Assembly (NCBI RefSeq): GCF_026241165.1
Contig: NZ_JAPFQN010000002.1
Coordinates: 372,001 to 436,000 of the forward strand
Reading direction: 5' to 3'
From: Mangrovivirga halotolerans
GTDB taxonomy: Bacteria > Bacteroidota > Bacteroidia > Cytophagales > Cyclobacteriaceae
Length of the DNA stretch: 64,000 nt
Below, one piece after another: positions 54,043-63,063 of the stretch. The notes beneath the pieces were generated by a model that had not been told where the DNA came from, searched no databases, and was given only the letters and a program-made list of their open reading frames with translations. The position numbers and the translations under genes are program-made. Position 1 is the stretch's first letter. Every line of letters begins with the position of its first letter.

Positions 54043-56664
54043 TTATTTTAGTGAGGCTAACTGATCTTCAAGGGCTTTGATCTTTGCTTCCGCATCAGCT
54101 TGCTTTTGCTTTTCCATCGAAACTACCTTTTCTGGAGCATTGTTTACAAATCGATCATTGCTCAATTTCTTCATCACTGTATTTAGAAAGCCTTTGGTAT
54201 ATTCCAATTCCTTTTTGATTTCCTCGATCTCTTTTTCAGTGTCGATTAATCCTTCAAGTGGAATAAAGAATTCATCTCCCTTAACTACAAATCCGGTAGC
54301 ATTTTCAGGTTGTTCTTCAACATTTTCTATCGCATTAAGATTTGCCATTTTCTTAAGAATTTCTTCAAATGGCGTATAAACACCATAATCCGATGTCTTA
54401 ATTGATAAGGTCAACCCTTCCTTTGGAGAGATTTGCTTATTATTTCTGAAATTTCTAATCTGAGTAACAATTTCAAAAACCCTTTCAGTGATCTCGAGAA
54501 GATCTTCATCTGTTTTCCCAGGTTTAGGCCAGTCAGCAACGATCAAACTCTCATCCTCACCTCTTTCTTTGATCTGATGCCAGATCTCTTCTGTTATGAA
54601 AGGCATGAATGGATGAAGCAACTTGATCACTTTCTCGAAGAAACCAATTGTAGCTTCTAATGTAGCTTTGTCTATTGGCTTACCAAATTCTGGTTTGATC
54701 ATCTCAAGATACCAGCTGCAGAAATCATCCCATGTTAATTTATAAACAACCATCAGAGCATCAGAGATTCTGAATTTTTCAAAATGATCAGTAAGCTCTG
54801 CCAACGCTTTGTTATATCGGGATTCAAACCAGTCTATCGCCACTTGATTTGAAAGATTCTCAAGATTCTCATCAATCTCCCACCCTTTCACAAGTCTGAA
54901 AGCATTCCAGATTTTATTACTGAAATTACGTCCCTGCTCGACAAGTTTTTCATCAAATAGCAAGTCATTTCCTGCAGGTGAACTGAATAACATTCCTGTA
55001 CGAACACCATCAGCTCCATATTGCTTGATCAGATCTAATGGATCCGGACTATTACCAAGAGACTTGGACATTTTTCGTCTTTGCTTGTCTCTTACAATAC
55101 CTGTTAAATAAACATTTTTGAATGGTTTTTCATCCATGTATTCATATCCTGCAATGATCATTCTTGCAACCCAGAAAAATAAGATCTCAGGAGCAGTCAC
55201 CAGGTCATTGGTTGGATAATAATACTTTATATCTTCATTTTCAGGATCTTTAAACCCATCAAAAACTGAAATCGGCCATAACCAGCTACTGAACCAGGTA
55301 TCTAAAACGTCTTCATCCTGTCTTAGATCAGAAGCCGTTAATGAACTATCCTTTTCCTGAGCTAACTTTAAAGCTTCTTCCTCTGTCTCAGCAACCACAA
55401 ATTCCCCGTTTGGTAAATAATAAGCAGGAATACGGTGTCCCCACCATAATTGACGGCTGACACACCAGTCACGAACATTCTCCATCCAGCTCCTGTACAT
55501 ATTTTTGAATTTTGGCGGATGTAACTGGATCTCATCGTTCATTACATTTTCGAGAGCAGGTTTTGTGATTTCTTCCATTTTAAGAAACCACTGCATAGAA
55601 AGTTTTGGTTCGATCACTGCATCTGTTCGCTCAGAAAAACCAATACTGTTTTTATAATCTTCTACCTTATCTAACTGACCAAGCTCTTCGATTTTTTTGG
55701 CAATCTTCTTTCTTACTATAAATCTATCCTCACCAACGAAGTGTTCCGCAGCTTCTGACATCGTTCCGTCATCTGCGATCACGTCGATGCTTTCAAGATT
55801 GTGTTTAATACCCAATTCATAGTCATTCACATCGTGAGCAGGGGTGATCTTCAAGGCTCCAGTACCAAATTCCATTGAAACATATTCATCCTGAATAATT
55901 GGTACTGATCGGTTCACAACTGGAACGATCACTTTTTTACCTTTTAAATGAGCATATCTCTCATCATTCGGGTTAACACATACTGCGGTATCACCTAAAA
56001 TTGTTTCCGGACGTGTAGTTGCAATAGTAACATATTCGTCACTACCCTCTATCTGATAGTTTACATAATAAAGTTTTGAATTTACTTCTTTATGGATAAC
56101 CTCATCATCACTAAGAGCTGTTTTACCCTGAGGATCCCAGTTAACCATTCTGACTCCACGATAAATCTTACCTTTTTTATAGAGATCTACGAAAACCTTG
56201 ATTACGGCATCCGAAAGATCTTCCTCCATGGTAAACCTGGTTCGATCCCAGTCACAACTAGCACCTAATTTCTTTAACTGTTCAAGAATTATTCCGCCAT
56301 ATTTCTCTTTCCACTCCCATGCATATTTCAGAAACTCATCACGCGAAATACTTTTTTTATCAATACCCCTTTCCTTGAGCATCGCAACAACTTTGGCTTC
56401 AGTTGCAATTGAGGCATGGTCCGTACCAGGCACCCAGCAGGCTTCCTTACCCTCCATCCTTGCTTTTCTTACAAGAACATCCTGAATAGTATTGTTGAGC
56501 ATATGGCCCATATGCAAGACACCGGTAACATTTGGTGGTGGTATTACCACTGTATATGGTTCTTTAGCCGGGTTTGGAGTTGAATGAAAAAATTTTTTAT
56601 CCATCCAGTACTGATACCATTTATCTTCGATTTCAGCGGGGTTATATTTAGCCGATATACTCAT
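54043..56664 (-). CDS. valS: Valyl-tRNA synthetase
   Basis: The 873-residue protein has the class I HIGH-type motif 'HMGH' (51-54) in '[14 protein letters not shown]', KMSKS in '[14 protein letters not shown]', the editing domain with '[15 protein letters not shown]', the valine-specific '[17 protein letters not shown]' and a C-terminal coiled coil (from about residue 810). The enzyme charges tRNA(Val) in the cytosol. Size and motif order match ValS. Confidence 0.98.
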   Translation of the reverse strand: MSISAKYNPAEIEDKWYQYWMDKKFFHSTPNPAKEPYTVVIPPPNVTGVLHMGHMLNNTIQDVLVRKARMEGKEACWVPGTDHASIATEAKVVAMLKERGIDKKSISRDEFLKYAWEWKEKYGGIILEQLKKLGASCDWDRTRFTMEEDLSDAVIKVFVDLYKKGKIYRGVRMVNWDPQGKTALSDDEVIHKEVNSKLYYVNYQIEGSDEYVTIATTRPETILGDTAVCVNPNDERYAHLKGKKVIVPVVNRSVPIIQDEYVSMEFGTGALKITPAHDVNDYELGIKHNLESIDVIADDGTMSEAAEHFVGEDRFIVRKKIAKKIEELGQLDKVEDYKNSIGFSERTDAVIEPKLSMQWFLKMEEITKPALENVMNDEIQLHPPKFKNMYRSWMENVRDWCVSRQLWWGHRIPAYYLPNGEFVVAETEEEALKLAQEKDSSLTASDLRQDEDVLDTWFSSWLWPISVFDGFKDPENEDIKYYYPTNDLVTAPEILFFWVARMIIAGYEYMDEKPFKNVYLTGIVRDKQRRKMSKSLGNSPDPLDLIKQYGADGVRTGMLFSSPAGNDLLFDEKLVEQGRNFSNKIWNAFRLVKGWEIDENLENLSNQVAIDWFESRYNKALAELTDHFEKFRISDALMVVYKLTWDDFCSWYLEMIKPEFGKPIDKATLEATIGFFEKVIKLLHPFMPFITEEIWHQIKERGEDESLIVADWPKPGKTDEDLLEITERVFEIVTQIRNFRNNKQISPKEGLTLSIKTSDYGVYTPFEEILKKMANLNAIENVEEQPENATGFVVKGDEFFIPLEGLIDTEKEIEEIKKELEYTKGFLNTVMKKLSNDRFVNNAPEKVVSMEKQKQADAEAKIKALEDQLASLK

Positions 56665-56825
56665 TGTATTAGTTTAATTTCATTTTGATTGGCAAAAATA
56701 GCAAATTTAGGTCGTTTGAGTAATTTTCGATCGGGAAAAGCGCGTATTAATATCCGGTTTTTTGTTTGATGGATATCTCTTAATTTTACGAGATTAAAAA
56801 AATAAACAACATTAAATAAAAAACC

Positions 56826-58106
56826 ATGAGCAAAGCAAACGATCCGAAACTCAAATCGTGGGTTTCTGTTTCTAAAGACTCAGACTTTCCGATTCAAAAT
56901 CTTCCTTTCGGAATTTTCGAAACTTCTTACCTTAATAAAAGAGTGGGTGTTGCAATTGGTGAATATATCATAGATCTGGATTACCTTTTGGTAAATGACT
57001 TCTTTAAGGATATCGAGCTTCCAAACGATGTTTTCACTAATTCATATCTCAACGACTTTATAGCCCTTGGCAAATCCACCACAAATGCCGTAAGAGAAAG
57101 ACTTTCTGAAATTCTGCAAGAGGATAACGAGGTCTTAAGAGACAGCGAGGAAATGAGGGAAAGAGCATTGATTCCTATGGAAGATGCTACTATGCATATG
57201 CCTGTTAAAGTTGGTGATTACACTGACTTCTACAGTAGTATTGAACACGCTACCAACGTTGGCACCATGTTCAGAGATCCTAACAATGCTTTATTACCTA
57301 ACTGGCGTCATTTACCTGTCGGGTATCATGGCAGAGCTTCAACGATTATTCCATCAGGCATCCCTGTTCAAAGGCCTTTAGGTCAGACAAAAGCTCCTGA
57401 TGCTGACAAACCTTCTTTTGGCCCTAGTAAAAGAATGGATTTTGAGCTTGAAATGGCATTTATTACAGGAAAACCTACGAAAATGGGAGATTCTGTGAAC
57501 GTCAATGAAGCCAATGATTATATTTTCGGTATGGTCGTTTTTAATGACTGGTCAGCAAGAGACATTCAGGTATGGGAATACCAGCCATTGGGACCATTCC
57601 TTGCTAAAAGCTTCGCTTCTTCAATAAGCCCATGGGTAGTTACGATAGAAGCGTTAGAACCATTCAGAGTAGCTCAACCTAAGCAAGAACCTGAAGTTCT
57701 TCCTTATCTAAAATATAACGGCAATCACAACTTTGATATTAATCTGGAAGTTGATATCACTCCTGAAAACGGAAACCCTAAAACCGTATGTAATTCTAAT
57801 TTCAAGTACATGTACTGGAGTGTCAATCAGCAGTTAGCACACCAAACTGTAAATGGCTGTAGCATCAATGTCGGTGACATGTATGCCTCAGGTACGATCT
57901 CCGGACCTACTGAAGATTCTTACGGATCTATGTTGGAACTTGCATGGAAAGGAACAAAACCTGTAAAACTTGATGATGGTTCAGAAAGAGTGTTCCTGTT
58001 AGATGGAGATACCGTAACAATGAGAGGGTGGTCTGAAAAAGACGGGGTAAGAATAGGATTTGGAGAAGTTACTTCAAAGATCTTGCCTGCAAGAGAAGAA
58101 GATTAA
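56826..58106 (+). CDS. fahA: Fumarylacetoacetase
   Basis: The 426-residue protein has the N-terminal FAA domain 'LKSWVSVSKDSDFPIQNLPFGIF' and the metal and catalytic features 'DYTDFYSSIEHATNVGTMFRD' and 'GYHGRAST', as in eukaryotic and bacterial fumarylacetoacetases. It cuts fumarylacetoacetate to fumarate and acetoacetate, the last step of tyrosine degradation. A terminator follows, so the flavin reductase gene has its own promoter or relies on read-through. Confidence 0.97.
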   Translation: MSKANDPKLKSWVSVSKDSDFPIQNLPFGIFETSYLNKRVGVAIGEYIIDLDYLLVNDFFKDIELPNDVFTNSYLNDFIALGKSTTNAVRERLSEILQEDNEVLRDSEEMRERALIPMEDATMHMPVKVGDYTDFYSSIEHATNVGTMFRDPNNALLPNWRHLPVGYHGRASTIIPSGIPVQRPLGQTKAPDADKPSFGPSKRMDFELEMAFITGKPTKMGDSVNVNEANDYIFGMVVFNDWSARDIQVWEYQPLGPFLAKSFASSISPWVVTIEALEPFRVAQPKQEPEVLPYLKYNGNHNFDINLEVDITPENGNPKTVCNSNFKYMYWSVNQQLAHQTVNGCSINVGDMYASGTISGPTEDSYGSMLELAWKGTKPVKLDDGSERVFLLDGDTVTMRGWSEKDGVRIGFGEVTSKILPAREED

Positions 58107-58120
58107 AAACAAATGTTTAG

Positions 58121-58150
58121 CGGGAAGGTTTACTTCCCGTTTTACTTTTT
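58121..58150 (+). terminator. Intrinsic terminator after fahA
   Basis: CGGGAAG (58121-58127) pairs with CTTCCCG (58133-58139) over a GTTTA loop, followed by TTTT, AC and TTTTT. It is 14 bases after the fahA stop. Confidence 0.9.
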
Positions 58151-58167
58151 AACTAAAAATAATCAAA

Positions 58168-59076
58168 ATGACCCAGGAAGAATATCTGACAATTAAACCA
58201 GGTGATATACCGGTTCCTAAATTTCACCATTACTTATTAGGATCTGTAGCACCCAGACCAATTGCGTTTGCTTCGACGATTGACAAAAATGATGATGTTA
58301 ATTTAAGTCCTTTCAGTTTCTTTAATGTCTTTGGAGCTAATCCTCCGATCATGATATTTTCTCCTGCCAGAAGAGGACGAGATAACACGACCAAACACAC
58401 TTTTGAAAATGTTAAGGAAGTAAAGGAAGTCGTAATAAACATTGTCAATTACGCTATTGCAGAGCAAATGTCTCTTTCTAGTACGGAATATGATAAAGGA
58501 ATTAATGAATTCATCAAATCTGGATTGACTCCTGTCAAATCTGATGTTGTTAAGCCTCCACGAGTTGGAGAATCACCCGTTGCTTTTGAATGTAAAGTGA
58601 ATGAAATTGTAGAAACAGGTTCTGAAGGTGGTGCAGGTAACTTAATTATCTGCGAAGTACTAAAAATGCACATCAAAAAATCTGTACTTGATGAAAATGA
58701 AACAATCGACCCCTTCAAAATTGATCTAGTTGCTAGAATGGGAGGTAACTGGTATTGCCGTGCCAATGGCGATGCATTATTTGAGATTGCAAAACCTCTC
58801 GCTAAAAAAGGTATCGGGGTGGACAGCCTTCCTGACCATGTAAAAAACTCAACAATCCTTACTGGAAACGATCTTGGAAAGCTTGGTAATGTAGAAAAAT
58901 TACCTGCCCGGGAAATTGTGGAAGAGTTTGGTAAATATGATACTGAAATTATATCATTAAGGGAACAGCACGCTGACCAGCCCGACGAATATAGGAAATT
59001 TCTTCATTTACTAGCCCAAAAATATCTGGGATCTAACGAAGTGCAAGAAGCCTGGAAAACACTATTACAGAAATAA
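58168..59076 (+). CDS. Flavin reductase-family FMN-binding split-barrel protein
   Basis: The 302-residue protein has the flavin reductase-like start 'FHHYLLGSVAPRPIAFASTIDKNDDVNLSPFSFFNVFGANPP' and 'FECKVNEIVETGSEGGAGNLIICEV', as in the FMN-binding split-barrel family. The C-terminal third is an extra helical part. Its location after fahA suggests a link to aromatic degradation, though a terminator lies between. It is immediately followed by the HAD gene, with the stop and start adjoining. Confidence 0.9.
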   Translation: MTQEEYLTIKPGDIPVPKFHHYLLGSVAPRPIAFASTIDKNDDVNLSPFSFFNVFGANPPIMIFSPARRGRDNTTKHTFENVKEVKEVVINIVNYAIAEQMSLSSTEYDKGINEFIKSGLTPVKSDVVKPPRVGESPVAFECKVNEIVETGSEGGAGNLIICEVLKMHIKKSVLDENETIDPFKIDLVARMGGNWYCRANGDALFEIAKPLAKKGIGVDSLPDHVKNSTILTGNDLGKLGNVEKLPAREIVEEFGKYDTEIISLREQHADQPDEYRKFLHLLAQKYLGSNEVQEAWKTLLQK

Positions 59077-59733
59077 ATGTACGATATTAAAGCGGTATTA
59101 TTTGATATGGATGGAGTCATGGTTGACTCCAATCCTTATCATAGAAGAGCATGGCCGATCTATGGTAAAAAAATTGGTTTGGAGATTAATGAAGAACTCA
59201 TGGAAAAACATGTTTATGGTCATACTAATCACGATGCTCTTGAAAACCTGTTTAATAAAAAGCTTGATAAAACGCTTACAAATAAATTAGGAGAAGAAAA
59301 AGAAGCTATTTATCGAGACTTAATTAAAGCCGATTTAAAACCTGTTGACGGCCTGATCGATTTCATAAAATTCCTTAAAGAAAAGGACATAAAAATGGCT
59401 GTTGCGAGTTCGGCCCCCAGAAGCAACATAGACTTTATCCTGGACAGTTTTAATATCAGATCAGCATTTAAGGTTATTGTAGACGGGAATATGGTTAAAA
59501 GTGGTAAGCCTAATCCGGAAATTTTTCTGAAAGCAGCAGAAATGCTTGGGTATTCATCAGCTGAATGTCTGGTGATCGAAGATTCTCTTGCAGGTGTTGA
59601 AGCAGGAAGAAGAGCAGGCATGCCCACAGCTGGAATCACAACAACTCATTCAAAGGAAGAATTAGCACCGGTAGCATTTGCAGATCAGAATTTCACCAAT
59701 TTTAAAGAGCTATTCTTACAATTATCAAAATAA
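59077..59733 (+). CDS. HAD-family phosphatase (beta-phosphoglucomutase-like)
   Basis: The 218-residue protein has the DxD motif with Asp10 and Asp12 in 'LFDMDGVMVDS', 'MAVASSAPR' and 'KSGKPNPEIFLKAAEMLGYSSAECLVIEDSLAGVEAGRRAGM', the signature of the beta-phosphoglucomutase-like branch. It starts directly after the stop of the flavin reductase gene. The substrate is a sugar phosphate or other phosphate ester, not visible. Confidence 0.92.
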   Translation: MYDIKAVLFDMDGVMVDSNPYHRRAWPIYGKKIGLEINEELMEKHVYGHTNHDALENLFNKKLDKTLTNKLGEEKEAIYRDLIKADLKPVDGLIDFIKFLKEKDIKMAVASSAPRSNIDFILDSFNIRSAFKVIVDGNMVKSGKPNPEIFLKAAEMLGYSSAECLVIEDSLAGVEAGRRAGMPTAGITTTHSKEELAPVAFADQNFTNFKELFLQLSK

Positions 59734-59740
59734 TTAACAT

Positions 59741-60967
59741 TTAAAATCTGGCAGTGATAAGCAACTCCAGATCCCTGTATCGTAAGTTAAAACGCTGGGC
59801 AAGATGTTTATTTGTCAGGCTACCCCGATACGCATAAACACCTTTCATAAACCATGGGTTAGTAAAAATCATATCATCTACTCCTCCGAGATCGCCCATT
59901 CTGAGTAAAATTGGAGTAAAAATATTCGAAAATGCCTCGGTAGCGGTTCTGGCAACTCGTGAAGCAATATTGGGTACGCAGTAATGCAAAACACCATGTT
60001 TTCTATATATCGGATCGTCGTGGGTAGTTATTCTGCTTGTCTCAAAACAACCTCCCTGATCAATACTAACATCTACAATTACTGAATCCTGTTTCATTCT
60101 GCTTACCATATCATCAGTCACAACAATCTTATTTCTACCTTTTTCAGCTCTAACAGCACCGATTACCACATCCGCAGATTCTAATGAACGCCCAAGTCTT
60201 ACTGTATCAATTGCTGATGTAAATACTTGTTGACCCAAAGCATGCTTGATCCTTCTTAATTTATAAATTTGATTATCATAAACTTCAATTTCAGCCCCGA
60301 GTCCAATTGCGGTTCTGGCGGCATATTCACCTACTGTTCCTGCTCCTATGATAACTACTTTAGTTGGAGGAACACCGGTAATACCACCTAAGATGATTCC
60401 CATTCCCCGGTTTACACTACTTAAATATTCTGCAGCGATAAGCATAACTGTGCTACCAGCAATTTCAGACATAGCTCTCACTACAGGCATTCCGCCAACT
60501 TTGTCTTCAATGTATTCAAAGCCGATTGCAGTGATCTTTTTATTTATCAATGCCTTCAGGTATTCAGGTGTCTGATTACCTACTTGCATTGCAGAAAACA
60601 ACGTTTTCCCAGGCTCAAGCCATTCCATTTCCTCATTTGTCAATGGCTCAACTTTTAAAATAATATCCGCTTTAAATATCTGTTTTGGATCATAGCAAAT
60701 CCTAGCTCCTGCTTCGCTGTATTCATTATCGCCAAAATTAGACCTTTCACCAGCACCGGCCTCTATCATTATTTCATGACCATTATTAACCAGTAAGCCC
60801 ACTGCTTCAGGAGTTAGAGAAACTCTGTTTTCCTGATAGGCAGTTTCTTTTGGAATACCAATAAATAAAGATTTATGCTCCTTTTTGGTTGGTTCTGGTT
60901 TTTCCTGAGTCATCAGACCATGCTCCCTCGAAAGTGCTTCGAGTCCCGTTTTAAGCTGTTTCGTCAT
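59741..60967 (-). CDS. ald: Alanine dehydrogenase/NAD(P) transhydrogenase-type oxidoreductase
   Basis: The 408-residue protein has 'GIPKETAYQENRVSLTPEAV', 'GIILGGITGVPPTKVVIIGAGTVGEYAARTAIGLGAEIEVYD' and 'SVIVDVSIDQGGCFETSR', the signature of the alanine dehydrogenase / PNT family. It converts L-alanine and pyruvate using NAD. A 40-residue extension precedes the usual start. It overlaps tsaE by 17 bases. The alanine assignment is most likely but has not been proven. Confidence 0.93.
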   Translation of the reverse strand: MTKQLKTGLEALSREHGLMTQEKPEPTKKEHKSLFIGIPKETAYQENRVSLTPEAVGLLVNNGHEIMIEAGAGERSNFGDNEYSEAGARICYDPKQIFKADIILKVEPLTNEEMEWLEPGKTLFSAMQVGNQTPEYLKALINKKITAIGFEYIEDKVGGMPVVRAMSEIAGSTVMLIAAEYLSSVNRGMGIILGGITGVPPTKVVIIGAGTVGEYAARTAIGLGAEIEVYDNQIYKLRRIKHALGQQVFTSAIDTVRLGRSLESADVVIGAVRAEKGRNKIVVTDDMVSRMKQDSVIVDVSIDQGGCFETSRITTHDDPIYRKHGVLHYCVPNIASRVARTATEAFSNIFTPILLRMGDLGGVDDMIFTNPWFMKGVYAYRGSLTNKHLAQRFNLRYRDLELLITARF

Positions 60968-61394
60968 GCTTAGCTATTTCTATAGTTCTGCTATCATCTA
61001 AATTAGTAATAATTTTGATGTGTAAATATTTTTCAGGCCAGAAAGATGACACTTGCTCCGGCCATTCGATCAAACACCTGTAGCCTGAATATAAGTATTC
61101 TTCTAACCCAATGTCAAATGCTTCACTTTCATGTTCGATCCGATAAAAGTCAAAATGGTAAACAGTGTCCTCTTTTTTTGAAGCATATTCATTCACCAGA
61201 GCAAACGTCGGACTACTTACCTGATCCTCGACCTCCAGCTCCTCACATATTGCTTTAATCAATGTGGTTTTCCCTGCCCCAAGGTCACCCTCAAAAAGCC
61301 ATATTTTAAAATCACCATATTCCTGCAGCAGATCAGCAGAAACTTTTTTTATATCTGTTATTTTAAATTCTAATCCGGACAATTCTTTTGTCAT
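60951..61394 (-). CDS. tsaE: TsaE, tRNA threonylcarbamoyladenosine biosynthesis ATPase
   Basis: The 147-residue protein has the Walker A motif GDLGAGKTTL (36-45), 'VSSPTFALVNEY' and 'FDFYRIEHESEAFDIGLEEYL', as in TsaE. It works with TsaB and TsaD to form t6A in tRNAs decoding ANN codons. It is the middle gene of porX-tsaE-ald. Confidence 0.97.
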   Translation of the reverse strand: MTKELSGLEFKITDIKKVSADLLQEYGDFKIWLFEGDLGAGKTTLIKAICEELEVEDQVSSPTFALVNEYASKKEDTVYHFDFYRIEHESEAFDIGLEEYLYSGYRCLIEWPEQVSSFWPEKYLHIKIITNLDDSRTIEIAKHDETA

Positions 61395-61403
61395 CAGGTA
61401 TTC

Positions 61404-62957
61404 TTACTTAGGTTTTAATTTAATAATCGGAATTATCATCTCTTCCAAAGATACACCTCCATGTTGAAAGGTATCATCATAATAATTAACGTAGTAATTG
61501 AAATTATTAGGATAAGCAAAAAAGTAATCCTCAATTGCGAAAGCAAAGGTAGATGTAACATTTACTTTTGGCAAATAAAACTTCTCAGGATGTTTTACAC
61601 TGAAAACATTTTTTTGCTCATAGTTAAGATTTTTACCTGTTTTATACCTGAGGTTAGTATTAGTATTTCTGTCTCCGATTATTTTAAACGGCCTTTTCAC
61701 CCTGATTGTCCCATGATCAGTACTTAAAATGACTCTCCCTCCAGCTGCAGCAATTCTCTCCAGCGCTTCTAATAAAGGAGAATGAGAAAACCAGGATTGA
61801 GTAAGTGATCTGTATGCTGATTCATCAGGCGCTAATTCCTTGATCATGTGCGACTCAGTTCTGGAGTGTGATAATAGGTCAACGAAATTATACACCAATA
61901 CATTCAACTGGTTATTCATTAAATTAGGGAGGTCTTTGATCAGACTTTTTCCCTCAAGGATATTTTTAATTTTATGATATGAGAATTTCGCATCTATCCT
62001 TTTTCTTTTAAGGTGTTCTTCAAGGAATTTATCTTCATTATTATTCTTCCCTTCCGGTTCATCCTCACCTACCCATAGATCAGGATATCTTTTTGACATT
62101 TCAAGAGGTAATAAACCACTAAAAATGGAATTCCTTGAATATTGAGTTGTAGTTGGTAAAATGCTATAGTATGTATCCTCGGATACGATTGAAAAATTTT
62201 CATTGACCATGGGCTCAATAGTCTTCCATTGATCATACCTTAAATTATCAATAATAATAAAGAATAAGGGACTATCATTTTTCAATTCAGGAAATACAAA
62301 ATTCTCCATCAACCGATGGCTAAGAACTGGGCGTTCAACTGCGGGATTATTTAACCAGTCTTCATAATTATCTTCTATAAATGCTGCAAAATTATGGTTG
62401 GCATCAGTCTTTTGAGATTCCAACACCTCGGCCATGCTCCTGCTTTCAGTCTCGTCAATTTGCATCTCCCAATAAACAAGCTTCTTGTAAATATCCGACC
62501 ATTCTTCAAAATCAAGATTATCGCCAAAAGCCATACTTATGTTCCTGAAATCCTGCTGATACCCCATATTGGTCTTTTCTGTTACCAGTCTTTTATTGTC
62601 GAGTATCTTTTTTACAGAGAGCAATATCTGATTAGGATTTAAAGGCTTGATCAGGTAATCAGCAATTTTTGAACCTATTGCCTCTTCCATTATGTGTTCT
62701 TCCTCAGACTTTGTAATCATTATAACCGGAAGAGAGGGATGTTTAATCTTTATTTTCTGAAGCGTTTCAAGTCCGCTCATCCCAGGCATGTTTTCATCGA
62801 GAAAGACAATATCAAAAATACTTTTACCTACTTCGTCCAATGCGTCAAATCCACTATTCACACCTGTGACATCGTACCCCTTACTTTCTAAAAATAGCAC
62901 ATGCGGCTTTAAAAGGTCAATTTCATCATCCGCCCATAAAATATTATACTTTTGCAT
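61404..62957 (-). CDS. porX: PorX, response regulator with PglZ-type phosphatase domain
   Basis: The 517-residue protein has a receiver domain with Asp54 in 'DIVFLDENMPGM' and 'MITKSEEEHIMEEAIGSKIADYLIKPLNPNQI', a helical linker, and a PglZ/alkaline phosphatase-like domain with 'FIIIDNLRYDQWKTIE', 'PTTTQYSRNSIFSG', 'DLLSHSRTE' and 'STDHGT' as metal and nucleophile sites. This is the architecture of PorX, which with PorY controls the type IX secretion system in Bacteroidota. It is nine bases upstream of tsaE. Confidence 0.96.
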   Translation of the reverse strand: MQKYNILWADDEIDLLKPHVLFLESKGYDVTGVNSGFDALDEVGKSIFDIVFLDENMPGMSGLETLQKIKIKHPSLPVIMITKSEEEHIMEEAIGSKIADYLIKPLNPNQILLSVKKILDNKRLVTEKTNMGYQQDFRNISMAFGDNLDFEEWSDIYKKLVYWEMQIDETESRSMAEVLESQKTDANHNFAAFIEDNYEDWLNNPAVERPVLSHRLMENFVFPELKNDSPLFFIIIDNLRYDQWKTIEPMVNENFSIVSEDTYYSILPTTTQYSRNSIFSGLLPLEMSKRYPDLWVGEDEPEGKNNNEDKFLEEHLKRKRIDAKFSYHKIKNILEGKSLIKDLPNLMNNQLNVLVYNFVDLLSHSRTESHMIKELAPDESAYRSLTQSWFSHSPLLEALERIAAAGGRVILSTDHGTIRVKRPFKIIGDRNTNTNLRYKTGKNLNYEQKNVFSVKHPEKFYLPKVNVTSTFAFAIEDYFFAYPNNFNYYVNYYDDTFQHGGVSLEEMIIPIIKLKPK

Positions 62958-63063
62958 TGGAAAAGACTTTATTTAAATAAAGATTTTGTTTCAACAGAAC
63001 ATAATACTAAGCATAATTTAACATTTTTGCGCTAAATAATTTAATTAAGGAACCGAAAGAAGA

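Noticed and set aside
56740-56825. Bacteroidota -33/-7 promoter upstream of fahA (TTTG ... TAATTTTA)
   Set aside because: The spacing is too short (12 or 16 bases) and the -7 box has one mismatch, so it cannot be called.
61404-62957. PglZ domain as a sign of a BREX phage defence system
   Set aside because: The receiver domain plus PglZ layout is PorX; no BREX genes (pglX, brxA/B/C) are present.
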